Of a DNA stretch of 28,354 nucleotides, positions 15,881-24,531 are shown piece by piece. The translations under genes were made by a program, and so were the position numbers. The stretch's first letter is position 1. Each line of letters begins with the position of its first letter. The stretch is from CAZUZD01 sp964624465 (GTDB lineage Bacteria > Planctomycetota > Planctomycetia > Isosphaerales > Isosphaeraceae): NCBI GenBank assembly GCA_964624465.1, contig CAZUZD010000036.1, positions 1 through 28,354 on the forward strand. Reading direction: 5' to 3'. The notes under the pieces were generated by a model. That model worked only from the letters and a program-made list of their open reading frames with translations. It was not told the DNA's origin and ran no database searches.

Positions 15881-15910
15881 GGGTCCCCGCTCGCCGGGCG
15901 GCGGGGGCCC
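15881..15910 (+). terminator. GC-rich hairpin after the isomerase-like gene, possible terminator
   Basis: GGGTCCCCGC (15881-15890) pairs along its full length with GCGGGGGCCC (15901-15910), with one T-G wobble and a 10-nt loop. It lies 10 bp after the stop codon at 15871. Only TT follows, so termination would have to be Rho-assisted or inefficient. Confidence 0.4.
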
Positions 15911-16024
15911 TTGCCCCGGCTTGTGAGGGCCGGGGGCGCCGGCTACCATGACGCAGCCGGAGGCCTGGCCGCGGGCCGCCGGATGCCGATGGCCCCCCCT
16001 TGGTCCCTGGTGACGATCGTCCCC

Positions 16025-16762
16025 ATGAGTATGTCGAACCCGGAGCGCCCCTGGGCCCCTCTCTCGGCCCGCGAGCGCCGCGTGCTGGGTGTGCTGATCG
16101 AGAAGCAGAAGACGACGCCCGAATACTACCCGATGACCGTCAACGCCCTGGTCACCGGCTGCAACCAGAAGTCGGCCCGCGACCCGGTGACGAACTACGA
16201 CGCCGACGACGTCGAGGAGACGCTCCAGGAGCTGCGGCACAAGGGCGTCGCGATCATGGTCGAGGGCGGCGGTCGCGCCGTGAAGTGGAAGCACAGCGCC
16301 TACGAGTGGCTCGGCCTCAAGGGCCGCGCCGCCGAGATGGCCGTCCTGGCCGAGCTGCTGCTCCGCGGCCCGCAGACCGAGGGCGAGCTCCGCCAGCGCG
16401 CCGGCCGCATGGACCCGATCGCCGACCTGCCCGCGTTGCAGACGCTGCTGGCCGGCCTGCAGGAGCTGGGTCTGGTCGTGCAGCTCACTCCCGGCGGCCA
16501 GCGTCGGGGGGTGGTCGTGACCCACACGCTGTACCCGCCGAAGGAGCTGGATGCGCTGCGGCAATCGGCGTTGCAGGGGCATCACGCCGCCGAGGCCGCC
16601 GAGGCCGCCGAGCCGGCGGCCCCCCGCAGCGGTGGCGGCGATCGCGGTGCTGGCTGGGCCGCCGAGGCGCAGGCGCTCCGGGCCGAGGTCCAGGCGCTCC
16701 GCGAGCAGGTCGAGGCCCTGGCCGCCGAGCTGAACGCCCTCAAGCAGTCTCTGGGGGCATGA
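16025..16762 (+). CDS. YceH/DUF480 family (UPF0502) protein
   Basis: This 245-aa protein is of the YceH family, whose fold is two winged-helix domains; its molecular function is not established. Family hallmarks are LSARERRVLGVLIEKQKTTPEYYPMTVNAL at about residues 13-42, the segment around VTGCNQKSARDPV, and the second winged helix starting near AAEMAVLAELLLRGPQTEGELR. After an Ala/Glu/Gly linker (about 190-205), residues 208-243 form a predicted coiled coil with heptad-like Leu/Ala spacing (QALRAEVQALREQVEAL), as in many family members. The frame is open to 15911. I chose ATG 16025 on family length, since no clear Shine-Dalgarno marks the start, and ATG 16031 or 15983 are possible. Its stop overlaps the next start (ATGA at 16759-16762), implying translational coupling with the GH38-like protein. 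Confidence 0.88.
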   Translation: MSMSNPERPWAPLSARERRVLGVLIEKQKTTPEYYPMTVNALVTGCNQKSARDPVTNYDADDVEETLQELRHKGVAIMVEGGGRAVKWKHSAYEWLGLKGRAAEMAVLAELLLRGPQTEGELRQRAGRMDPIADLPALQTLLAGLQELGLVVQLTPGGQRRGVVVTHTLYPPKELDALRQSALQGHHAAEAAEAAEPAAPRSGGGDRGAGWAAEAQALRAEVQALREQVEALAAELNALKQSLGA

Positions 16763-19700
16763 CGATGGCCACCGGCCCCGATCCCGGCGAACCGACCGAG
16801 ACCCCCGCCGCCGCGCCCGATCCCGAGGCGGCCGTCGCCGAGCCCACGGGGCCGCGGGTCATCACCCTGCGGCCCCACGAGGCCCAGGAGCCGCCCGCCA
16901 CCTGGCCGGACTCCGAGGCGCAGGCCGTCTGGGTCGCCGTCTCCGCCCCCTGGCACCCGGCGCTGCTGGCGCGGGTCGCCGGGCTCCCGGGCGTCGAGCC
17001 GATCGACTCGCCCGGCGGCGCGGAGGTCGCCGAGATCCGGCTCGTGCCGCAGGGGTTGCTCGGCCGGCTGCCCTCGGGGCTGGCGACCCAGGCGCACGAC
17101 GCCGGCAGCCCGATGATCGAGGCCGACGCCGACCGCCACGCGACGGCCGCGGCGCTGGCGGCCCGGCTGGGAACCGACATCGACCTCGGCGATCCCGGCG
17201 ATCCGCTGGTGGCCGACTTCTTCGCGCTCGGCACCGTGCGATGGATGCTCCGCGACCTGACCCTGGGCATGTCGCACGCCGACTGCCTGGACCTGAACCT
17301 GCTGACCCGCGAGGCGCTCGAGGCCGCGCGGGCGTGGGCCGCCGGCGATCGCAACGGCGCCACCAACCGGCTCCGCGCGGCGTTCGAGCTGCTGACGCAG
17401 GCCCGCGAGCGGTTCTACTCGGTCGACGCCTACCTGCTCGACCTCGCCCTGCTCGACCCCAGCACGCCGGCCGGCGGGCTCGCCGGGGCGCTCGGCACCC
17501 GGACCGCGTTCACCGTCATGGCCCCCGCTCGCACGGTCGCGGCGTTCGCCGGGACCGATCCCGAGGGCATGGCCGCCCTGCGGACGGCGATCGAGGAGGG
17601 CTGGGCCGACGTGATCGGCGGCCCTTACGAGGAGCGCGACGAATCGCTGCGGCCGTTCGAGTCGATCCTCTGGCAGTATCGCCACGGCGCCGAGGTGTAT
17701 CGCCAGCACCTCGATGACCGCACCGTCGAGAGCCTGGCGCACCGCCGGTTCGGCCTGTACCCGCTGCTGCCGCAGATCGCCCGCCGGTTCGCGATCCGGT
17801 TCGGCCTGCACGTGGGCCTCGACGCTGGCACGTTTCCGGTGCCGCCCGAGGTCAAGCGGCTCTGGGAGTCGCCCGATGGCTCGGCCGTCGAGGCGCTGAC
17901 CCGGCCGCCCATCGCCGCCGACCGCGCCACGGAGGGGGCCCGGCTGCCCTGGATCCTGGCGCGCTCGATGAAGGACGACCACACGGCCACCGTGCCGATG
18001 GTCCACTGGCCCGAGCGGGTCGCCGGCTGGTTCACCGACCTGCGCCGGGTCGGCACGTACTCGCCGGTGCTCGCCCGCTGGGTGACGGTCGGAGACTACT
18101 TCCACCTGACCGACCGCCCGTGGGACACCCTGCGGCCGACGCCCGACGAGTACGTGACCCCGTACCTCGATCAGGCGGTGCGCCAGGCCGACCCCGCACC
18201 GATCGGGGCGCGAGCCCGTCATGTGCGGCTCCGCGGCCGGCTCGATGGCCTGCTCTGGGCCGACGCGGTCACCCACGCCCTGGCGCTCGGCCGCGCGGCC
18301 GCCGCCGCGGCTACGGCGCCCGCGATCGAGGAGCCCGGCAGCCCGCCGCCGCCGGCCCCCGAGCCGGCCCCGACCCTCGCCGTGCCCGAGCGGCCCCCCC
18401 ACGACGACGTGGAGGAGCAACTCGAGACCGACCAGTTCGATGCCGTCGAGGCCGAGCTCGCTCGCCGACTCGACGATCGTGGCCGGGCCCTGGCCGGCTC
18501 GGTGCGGAGCCTGCCGGAGGCGGCCCGCCCCGGGTTCCTGATCTTCAACCCGCTGGCCCACCCGCGCCGGGTCGCGGTCACGCTGCCCGACGCCGATCTG
18601 GACCTCGCCCCGGCCGGCCCGCTGCGGGTGGCCCAGTTCACCGACGAGGGGGTGCGCGGGATCGTCGACGTGGCCGCGTCCGGGTTTGCCTGGGTGCCGC
18701 GGCACAACACGCCCGAGACCGTCCGCACCGAGCTGCCGCTGAATCGCCGCGTCTACACCCCGCGCGGGACGGCCATCCAGAACGAGTTCGTCGAGGTCGA
18801 CATCGACCCGGCCTCCGGTGGCCTGCGGTCGGTCAAGCTCGTCGGCGAGCGCGAGCCACGCGTCGGGCAGCAGCTCGCGATCGTCGGCCTGACCTCGCCG
18901 GACGGCCAGCCGGCGACCAGCCGCATGGTGGCCGACGCGTTGGTCACCGAGTACGGCGGCCCCGCGCTCGGGGAGATCGTCACGCGGGGCCGGCTGCTGG
19001 AGAGCCACGCCGACCGGCCGATCGCGAGCTTCCGGCAGCGGATCCGCCTCTGGGCCGGCCGGCCGGTCCTCGATCTGCGGATCGAGCTGTCGGACCTCGA
19101 CCCGGGCTGGTTCGCCGGCCTGGCCCGGTCCGACCCGTGGGCCCGGCACCTCGCCTGTCGCTGGGCGTGGCCCGATGCCGGCTCGACCCTGCGGCGGCTG
19201 GCCCAGCTCGGCCCCGAGGTCACCACCGCCGACCGGCCCGAGACCGCCGAGGCGTTCGAGATCGCCGCCGGCCGGCACCACACCGCCCTGCTCTTCGGCG
19301 GCCTGGCGCACCATCGCCGCCAGGGCACCCGCATGCTCGACACGCTGCTGATCGCCGGCCGCGAGACGACCCGCACCTTCGACGTGGCCATCGGACTCGA
19401 CCTGGAGTTCCCGTTCCAGGCCCACCAGGACCTCGTCACCCCGCCGCTCGTGATCCCGACCGAGGCCGGCCCGCCGAAGGTCGGCACCGCCGGCTGGTTC
19501 TTCCACGTGGATCGCCCGTCGGTTGCGGTCACCCGGGTCGAGCCCGTCTGGCAGACCGGCGAGGACCGTGGACCCGGCCTGGCGTTCCACCTGCTGGAGA
19601 CGGCCAACCGCTCCACCCGCTGCCGGCTGCGGCTCTACCGCTCGCCGACCTGGGCGCGACAGACCGACCTGCAGGGGGACCTGATCGTGGACCTGGCCCG

Positions 19701-19770
19701 GGACGGCGACGCGATCCTGATCGACCTGACCCCGCACGAGATCGCCCGCGTCGAGGTGACCCTGGCCTGA
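16759..19770 (+). CDS. Large protein with glycoside hydrolase 38-like (alpha-mannosidase) features
   Basis: This 1003-aa cytoplasmic-looking protein has no signal peptide. The catalytic-domain candidate spans about 55-480. It includes a helical part (180-235), GGPYEERDESLRPFESIL at 287-304, which resembles the GH38 region around the acid residue, and FGLHVGLDAG at 348-357. An Ala/Pro-rich linker at about 512-548 follows. A beta-rich C-terminal half begins near 590 (FLIFNPLAHPRRVAV) and has NEFVEVDIDPASGGLRSVK at 675-693, the usual opening of the GH38 C-terminal beta-sandwich. I could not place the GH38 catalytic nucleophile or zinc ligands with certainty, so activity is unproven. The ATG at 16759 overlaps the yceH-like stop by four bases. 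It converges on the gene at 19786 with 15 bp between stops. An alternative is an inactive or divergent carbohydrate-binding relative. Confidence 0.6.
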   Translation: MTMATGPDPGEPTETPAAAPDPEAAVAEPTGPRVITLRPHEAQEPPATWPDSEAQAVWVAVSAPWHPALLARVAGLPGVEPIDSPGGAEVAEIRLVPQGLLGRLPSGLATQAHDAGSPMIEADADRHATAAALAARLGTDIDLGDPGDPLVADFFALGTVRWMLRDLTLGMSHADCLDLNLLTREALEAARAWAAGDRNGATNRLRAAFELLTQARERFYSVDAYLLDLALLDPSTPAGGLAGALGTRTAFTVMAPARTVAAFAGTDPEGMAALRTAIEEGWADVIGGPYEERDESLRPFESILWQYRHGAEVYRQHLDDRTVESLAHRRFGLYPLLPQIARRFAIRFGLHVGLDAGTFPVPPEVKRLWESPDGSAVEALTRPPIAADRATEGARLPWILARSMKDDHTATVPMVHWPERVAGWFTDLRRVGTYSPVLARWVTVGDYFHLTDRPWDTLRPTPDEYVTPYLDQAVRQADPAPIGARARHVRLRGRLDGLLWADAVTHALALGRAAAAAATAPAIEEPGSPPPPAPEPAPTLAVPERPPHDDVEEQLETDQFDAVEAELARRLDDRGRALAGSVRSLPEAARPGFLIFNPLAHPRRVAVTLPDADLDLAPAGPLRVAQFTDEGVRGIVDVAASGFAWVPRHNTPETVRTELPLNRRVYTPRGTAIQNEFVEVDIDPASGGLRSVKLVGEREPRVGQQLAIVGLTSPDGQPATSRMVADALVTEYGGPALGEIVTRGRLLESHADRPIASFRQRIRLWAGRPVLDLRIELSDLDPGWFAGLARSDPWARHLACRWAWPDAGSTLRRLAQLGPEVTTADRPETAEAFEIAAGRHHTALLFGGLAHHRRQGTRMLDTLLIAGRETTRTFDVAIGLDLEFPFQAHQDLVTPPLVIPTEAGPPKVGTAGWFFHVDRPSVAVTRVEPVWQTGEDRGPGLAFHLLETANRSTRCRLRLYRSPTWARQTDLQGDLIVDLARDGDAILIDLTPHEIARVEVTLA

Positions 19771-19785
19771 TGGGCATGGGGCCGA

Positions 19786-20943
19786 TCAGCGACCGGCAGG
19801 CTCCGGGAGCTGGAGCCGGGTGCCGTCGATGGGCGCCAGCGCGGGCAGGTCCTCGTCGGTGTTGGCGACCGGGACCCACCAGTTGTTGGGGCCAAACTCG
19901 GTGGCGCCGGGGCCCTTGGGCAGGCGCTCCAGCAGCCACTTCTGGTAGCCGAACTGGTTGTTGCCCCAGGCCGCCGGGGTGATCGGGTGGGGCGTGCCCC
20001 GCAGGTCGGGGAACCGCCACCAGGTCCAGGCGTACGACAGCACCGACCGCTTGTTGTTGTAGTCGTAGCCCGACTGGCCGTTGGGCGGCAGGTGGCAATT
20101 GCCGACGTGCGCCGGCTCGCCGGGTCGCTCCTGCTCGGCGCGCGAGAACAGGTTCCAGGGGTCGTCACGCTTCTTGACGTCCCAGACGCCGTTGCCGAAG
20201 GCCAGCGCGGCCATGCTCTCGACGCGGTGGCTGTAGCTGTGGATCGCGTTGTCGACGCCGACCTCGATGTTGAAGCCCATGACCCAGGTCGTGCGGCCGA
20301 TCTCGGGCGGGATGTCATAGGGCCGGTAGAACCAGGGGTTGTCGGTCGGCCCGTAGCGGGCGTAGCGGTTCGGGATATAGCCGGCGAACTCATCGATATG
20401 GAACCCGTCGGCACCCCAGATCCAGACCTCGCGAACCTCGCCCGTTTTGCACCGTTTGACCAGGCCATTCTCCTCGAAGACCCGGCGGTACGACGTGGGG
20501 GCCTCGTACCACTGCTTGGTGCGGCGGACCTCCAGGTAGCTGGCCTCGTCGTAGCGCGTGCCGTCGGTCCGGGGCGGGTAACCGTCGATGCGCCGGATCT
20601 CGACCAGGTCGTAGTTGAGGTACCCCCAGCTCGCCTGGCGCACCACGTCGGCCAGGATCCTCGAACCCTGCTCGGGATCGGTCCCCTTGAGCCAGTCAGT
20701 CAGCCGCACATTCCCCTGCGACTTCAGCACCGGGTCGTAGATCAGGACCACCACGCCCGCCTGCTTCTGGCCGGTGGCCGCCTGCTCGTTGTGCGGCAGG
20801 TTGGGCCGGGTCCAGGTGGCGGCCGCGCGATCCTTCACGACGAACGAGCCGGTGTGCGCCTTCGTGCCGGCGGGCTCGACCACGGGCAGCGACTTCCAGG
20901 CGGGCGCCTGGGCGAGGGCGAGGGTTACGAGCAGGGCGAACAT
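19786..20943 (-). CDS. Secreted aromatic-rich protein of unknown function
   Basis: I do not recognise this 385-aa protein. Residues 1-12 (MFALLVTLALAQ) look like a short signal peptide, so it is probably exported. The mature part is notably rich in Trp, Tyr, Asn and Asp. Conserved-looking blocks are VWIWGADGFHIDEFAGYIPN at 173-192, HSYSHRVESM at 235-244 and GNCHLPPNGQSGYDYNN at 281-297, then AWTWWRFPDL. His182, Asp184 and Glu185, with His235, His239 and Glu242, could form a metal or catalytic site. The frame stays open far upstream, but the ATG at 20943 was chosen for the signal peptide and a GAGGAA about 11 bp before it. It lies 73 bp downstream of the ubiD-like gene on the same strand and may be co-transcribed. 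Function unknown. Confidence 0.8.
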   Translation of the reverse strand: MFALLVTLALAQAPAWKSLPVVEPAGTKAHTGSFVVKDRAAATWTRPNLPHNEQAATGQKQAGVVVLIYDPVLKSQGNVRLTDWLKGTDPEQGSRILADVVRQASWGYLNYDLVEIRRIDGYPPRTDGTRYDEASYLEVRRTKQWYEAPTSYRRVFEENGLVKRCKTGEVREVWIWGADGFHIDEFAGYIPNRYARYGPTDNPWFYRPYDIPPEIGRTTWVMGFNIEVGVDNAIHSYSHRVESMAALAFGNGVWDVKKRDDPWNLFSRAEQERPGEPAHVGNCHLPPNGQSGYDYNNKRSVLSYAWTWWRFPDLRGTPHPITPAAWGNNQFGYQKWLLERLPKGPGATEFGPNNWWVPVANTDEDLPALAPIDGTRLQLPEPAGR

Positions 20944-20985
20944 GGTGGGGAGTTCCTCTGGCGGGAACGGCGAGCGTCGAGGGCA

Positions 20986-21004
20986 GGGGCCGGGGCGAGG
21001 CCCC
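20986..21004 (-). other. Hairpin between ubiD-like gene and secreted protein gene
   Basis: GGGGCC (20986-20991) pairs with GGCCCC (20999-21004) across a 7-nt loop, just after the stop of the ubiD-like gene (21017 on the minus strand). No U tract follows on the minus strand. It may attenuate read-through into the next gene. Confidence 0.3.
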
Positions 21005-21016
21005 CACTTTAACGGC

Positions 21017-22864
21017 TCAGTAGATCCCGTGCAGCGGACCGCCGGGGGCGGCCAGGGCATCGACCCGGCGCTCGATCTCGGGGTCATCCTCCAGCGGCGG
21101 GGCGTGGTGCGGCTTGATCCGGGCGTCGATGACCAGCGGCCCGGTGCAGCCCCAGTGCTTCTGGTCGGTGAATGCCCCGATGCCGTCGATGTCGGCCGCC
21201 GGGTTCGAGCGGGTGAACGTGACCCAGAGGAAGTTGCGAGCCGAGCGCGCGGTGAACTCGGCGTCATCAGCCAGCACGATCAGCGGGAACGCCTCGATCG
21301 GCGGATGCTCGGCCATCGTCTCGCAGAACCGGCGGAGCATCGGGTCCTGGCCCCGCTCGTCGGGCCGGAACGGAGGGGCCTGCACGATCAGCACCCCGGG
21401 CAGGGCGACCTTCGGGTGATCGAAGCCGAGCGACGTGGGCAGCCTCAGGATCGAGGGGACCTCGGTCGGCAGCGACCGCCGGGCCGGTCCGGCGGCGGCG
21501 ATGACGACCTTGGAGCCCTGGTTGAAGCCGTGCCCCGAGTAATCGAGCGTGTCCATCGTCGTGCGGGTCTGGAAGTGCAGGTCGGTCGTCCAGTCGACCC
21601 GCTCCAGCACGTGCTTCAGGAACGGCGGCACGTCGTGCAGGTCCAGCTCGGGGGCGTCTTCCTGGGCGGAGATGATCAGGTACTTCGCCAGCGACATCTG
21701 CCCCTGGCCCAGGATCGCGTTCGCCTGGGTGAGCAGCTCCTGAGGCCTTCGAACCCGCGCGTACGGGACGTAGCGCTCGCTGCCGATGGCCAGCAGCAGC
21801 GGGTGTACCCCGGCGGCGTCGACGGCGTGCACCTCCTTGATGCCGGGCAGGACGGTCGGGATCAGCGGGCCGGTCAGCTCGTGGATCAGCTCTCCGAACG
21901 AGGTGTCCTCCTGCGGCGGGCGGCCGACCGAGGTGAACGGCCAGATGGCGTCGGGGCGGTGGTAGACGCGGTCGACCTTCAGGACGGGGAAGTCGTGGAC
22001 CAGGGCGTAGTAGCCCAGGTGGTCGCCGAAGGGCCCCTCGGGCTTGGTCCCGCTCGGGTCGATGGTGCCGCTGATGACGAAGTCGGACTCGGCGGGCATG
22101 GCCAGGCCGTTGGCGGCGCGGACCATGCGGAGGCGGTGGCCGCCCAGGGCGCCGGCGAAGCTCAGCTCGGGCAGGCCCTCGGGCAACGGCATCACGGCGG
22201 CGACGGCCAGCGAGGGCGGGCCGCCGACGCAGATGTTCACCCGCAGCGGCTCCCCGCGCCGGATCGCGGCCGAGTGGTGGACGCCGATGCCGCGGTGGAG
22301 CTGGTAGTGCAGGCCAACCTCGCGGTCGGGCTCATAGGCGTTGCCGCCGAGCTGGACGCGGTACATGCCCAGGTTCGACTTCGCCAGGCCGGGCTTGTCG
22401 GGGTCCTCGCTGTACACCTGCGGCAGGGTGACGAACGGGCCGCCGTCGCGGGGCCAGGAGATCAACTGAGGCAGGGCCGAGACCTGGGTCTGGTGGGCCA
22501 GGATCGGGCCCGTGCGCACTCGCCTGGGCAGCAGGCTCAGGGCGGTCAGCGGCACGTCGCGATAGCGCCAGGGCCGCTTGAATCCGGCCGGCGGGCTCAC
22601 CTTCAGCTCGACCAGGTGGCGCACCGCCTCCAGTCGGTCGCGGAACAGGTAGCGGGTCCGCTCCATCGTGCCGTAGAGGTTGCCGAGCATCGGGAACCGG
22701 CAGCCGACGACGTTCGAGAACAGCAGGGCGGGCCCTTGCGCCTCATACACCCGGCGCTGGATGGCGGCGGCCTCCAGGCGGGCGTCGACCGGCCGGTCGA
22801 TCTCGACGACCATGCGGTTCCGGCGGAGGTCGTCGAGGCACTGGCGAAGGTTGCGATATCCCAT
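21017..22864 (-). CDS. mqnL: UbiD-family prenyl-FMN-dependent decarboxylase, probable menaquinone MqnL
   Basis: This 615-aa decarboxylase uses the prenylated FMN made by UbiX. In a futalosine-pathway organism it should remove the carboxyl group of the prenylated 6-hydroxy-2-naphthoate. Family features are SNLGMYRVQLGG at 163-174, HRGIGVHHS at 190-198, and EGPFGDHLGYYALVHDFPVLKV at 276-297, which holds catalytic acids. The C-terminus has the expected NPAADIDG and DARIKPHH segments. It is longer than E. coli UbiD (about 500 aa), matching the 600-aa subtype. The frame is open to 23011, but ATG 22864 (MGYRNLRQCL) is the natural start. It is divergent from menG and ubiX. Assignment to menaquinone rather than another aromatic acid rests on neighbours menG, ubiX, ubiA and mqnE. 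Confidence 0.88.
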   Translation of the reverse strand: MGYRNLRQCLDDLRRNRMVVEIDRPVDARLEAAAIQRRVYEAQGPALLFSNVVGCRFPMLGNLYGTMERTRYLFRDRLEAVRHLVELKVSPPAGFKRPWRYRDVPLTALSLLPRRVRTGPILAHQTQVSALPQLISWPRDGGPFVTLPQVYSEDPDKPGLAKSNLGMYRVQLGGNAYEPDREVGLHYQLHRGIGVHHSAAIRRGEPLRVNICVGGPPSLAVAAVMPLPEGLPELSFAGALGGHRLRMVRAANGLAMPAESDFVISGTIDPSGTKPEGPFGDHLGYYALVHDFPVLKVDRVYHRPDAIWPFTSVGRPPQEDTSFGELIHELTGPLIPTVLPGIKEVHAVDAAGVHPLLLAIGSERYVPYARVRRPQELLTQANAILGQGQMSLAKYLIISAQEDAPELDLHDVPPFLKHVLERVDWTTDLHFQTRTTMDTLDYSGHGFNQGSKVVIAAAGPARRSLPTEVPSILRLPTSLGFDHPKVALPGVLIVQAPPFRPDERGQDPMLRRFCETMAEHPPIEAFPLIVLADDAEFTARSARNFLWVTFTRSNPAADIDGIGAFTDQKHWGCTGPLVIDARIKPHHAPPLEDDPEIERRVDALAAPGGPLHGIY

Positions 22865-23009
22865 GGCGGGTCGGTCGATCCGTTCGGGGCGGCGGAGGCA
22901 GAGGCGGAGGCGGGCCGGCCTGGCGGCGGCTGGGCCGACGTTAGCATAGGAGTCCGCGGCCGGTCGACCAGCCCGCGCCGGGTTGGCGGCGTGGTCGCGA
23001 TCTGGGATC

Positions 23010-23861
23010 ATGGACGAACCGGCGGCCCCTGCCTACACCAGGGATCTCGACTTCCCGGCCCCATGCCCCGCCCGGCGTGATGGCCCCCAGACCCCGCGGG
23101 ACCTGCCCGACGTGCCGACGACGACCCAGGATCCGCCGATCGCCCCCGTGGACAAGTCGGGCCAGCGCGTCCGCCGCATGTTCGCGTCGATCGCCGGCCG
23201 GTACGACCTGCTCAACCACCTGCTGAGCCTGAACATCGACAAGCGGTGGCGGCGGTTCACCACCCGCACCGTGCCCCCCCAGGCGGGCGTGCCCGTGCTC
23301 GACTGCTGCACCGGCACCGCCGACCTGGCCCTCGAATACTTCAAGGTCGGCAAGGGCCAGAGCCCGATCGTCGGCAGCGACTTCTGCCGCGAGATGCTGC
23401 TCGTCGGCCAGCACAAGCTCGAGAAGCTCCAGGCCCAGGGCCGGGTGCAGCTCGTCGAGGGGGACACCCAGAAGCTGCCGCTGCCGAGCGACCACTTCGG
23501 CGTGGTCACCGTCGCCTTCGGGCTCCGCAATGTCGCCGACACCGCGCTCGGGATCGACGAGATGACCCGGGTGGCCCGCCCCGGCGGCCAGGTGGCGATC
23601 CTGGAGTTTTCTCGCCCGCGCGGGGCGATCCTGGGCCGGCTCTACCTGACCTTCTTCAAACGCGTGCTTCCCCGGGTCGGCCAGGCGCTGGCGCCGAACG
23701 CCGACAACGCGTACCACTACCTGCCCAACAGCGTGCTGCAGTTCCCCGACGGCCAGGACATGCTCGACCTGATGGCCGCCCGCGGCCTGACCGGCGTGAA
23801 GCAGTACCCGCTGACGTTCGGGATCGCCACGCTGTACGTGGGCACCAAGCCGCTGGCCTGA
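23010..23861 (+). CDS. menG: Demethylmenaquinone methyltransferase (MenG/UbiE)
   Basis: This class I SAM-dependent methyltransferase adds the ring methyl group to demethylmenaquinone, the last step of menaquinone synthesis. From the ATG at 23010 it has 283 residues: RRMFASIAGRYDLLNHLLSL at 55-74, the SAM-binding LDCCTGTADLALE at 97-109, EGDTQKLPLPSDHFGVVT at 150-167, VAFGLRNVADT at 168-178, and LEFSRPRG further on. The first 45 residues are Pro-rich and atypical. The in-frame GTG at 23112 would give 249 residues, closer to the usual family length, so the start is uncertain. The ubiX gene begins 16 bp downstream and the ubiD-like gene is divergent. Because the pathway here is menaquinone (mqnE nearby), MenG is a better name than UbiE. 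Confidence 0.92.
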   Translation: MDEPAAPAYTRDLDFPAPCPARRDGPQTPRDLPDVPTTTQDPPIAPVDKSGQRVRRMFASIAGRYDLLNHLLSLNIDKRWRRFTTRTVPPQAGVPVLDCCTGTADLALEYFKVGKGQSPIVGSDFCREMLLVGQHKLEKLQAQGRVQLVEGDTQKLPLPSDHFGVVTVAFGLRNVADTALGIDEMTRVARPGGQVAILEFSRPRGAILGRLYLTFFKRVLPRVGQALAPNADNAYHYLPNSVLQFPDGQDMLDLMAARGLTGVKQYPLTFGIATLYVGTKPLA

Positions 23862-23877
23862 CCCCTCGGAACCGCCG

Positions 23878-24531
23878 ATGCCAGGCCCCCTGCCCGCCCC
23901 CGCCGCCAGCCCCGGCCCGCCGATCGTGCTCGGGATGACCGGCGCCAGCGGCGCCCCGTTCGCCGTCCGGCTGATCCAGGTCCTCACCGCCGCCGGCCGC
24001 ACGGTGCACCTGACGATCAGCGAGGCGGCCGCCCTGGTGCTCCGCACCGAGATGGACCTGCCCGTCGCCCTGAACCGGTTCGACCCGGCGGTCTTCGGCG
24101 ACCTCGGTCCCGGTCAGCTCATCTACCACCACCGCTCCGACTTCAAGGCCGGCATCGCCAGCGGCTCGTTCCTCACGGCCGGCATGGTCGTGTGCCCGTG
24201 CAGCATGGGGACGCTGGCGGCCATCGCCCACGGCGTGACCACGAACCTGATCACCAGGGCCGCCGACGTGCACCTGAAGGAGCGCCGCAAGCTCATCCTC
24301 GTGCCCCGCGAGACCCCCTTGAGCCTGATCCACCTGGAGAACATGGCCAGCGTGACCCGCGCCGGCGCGGTCGTCCTGCCCGCCATGCCCGGCTGGTACC
24401 ACCGGCCTCAGACGCTCGACGACCTGGTCGACTTCGTCGTCGCCCGCATCTGCGACCAGCTCGGCCTGCCCAACGCGCTCATGTCCCGCTGGGGCACTGA
24501 TGAGGCCCCGCCCGAAGGGATCGACGAGTGA
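23878..24531 (+). CDS. ubiX: UbiX-family flavin prenyltransferase, probable MqnM
   Basis: This 217-aa enzyme joins dimethylallyl phosphate to reduced FMN, making the prenyl-FMN cofactor needed by the divergent UbiD-like decarboxylase. Family signatures are GMTGASGAPFAVRL at 19-32 (flavin phosphate binding), CPCSMGTLAAIAHG at 106-119 and RAADVHLKERRKLILVPRET at 127-146, followed by PLSLIHLENM. The N-terminal 14 residues are Pro/Ala-rich and may be non-conserved. It starts 16 bp after menG, and its stop overlaps the next start (GTGA at 24528-24531), so menG, ubiX and the SDR are probably one operon. Confidence 0.95.
   Translation: MPGPLPAPAASPGPPIVLGMTGASGAPFAVRLIQVLTAAGRTVHLTISEAAALVLRTEMDLPVALNRFDPAVFGDLGPGQLIYHHRSDFKAGIASGSFLTAGMVVCPCSMGTLAAIAHGVTTNLITRAADVHLKERRKLILVPRETPLSLIHLENMASVTRAGAVVLPAMPGWYHRPQTLDDLVDFVVARICDQLGLPNALMSRWGTDEAPPEGIDE

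Noticed and set aside
16582..19737. A 1051-codon open frame on the - strand opposite the GH38-like gene
   Set aside because: Same antisense artefact; composition is not protein-like and it conflicts with two coupled + strand genes.
20774..23080. A 768-codon open frame on the + strand opposite the ubiD-like gene
   Set aside because: Antisense shadow of a strongly supported UbiD-family gene; the product is Gly/Gln/Arg-rich.
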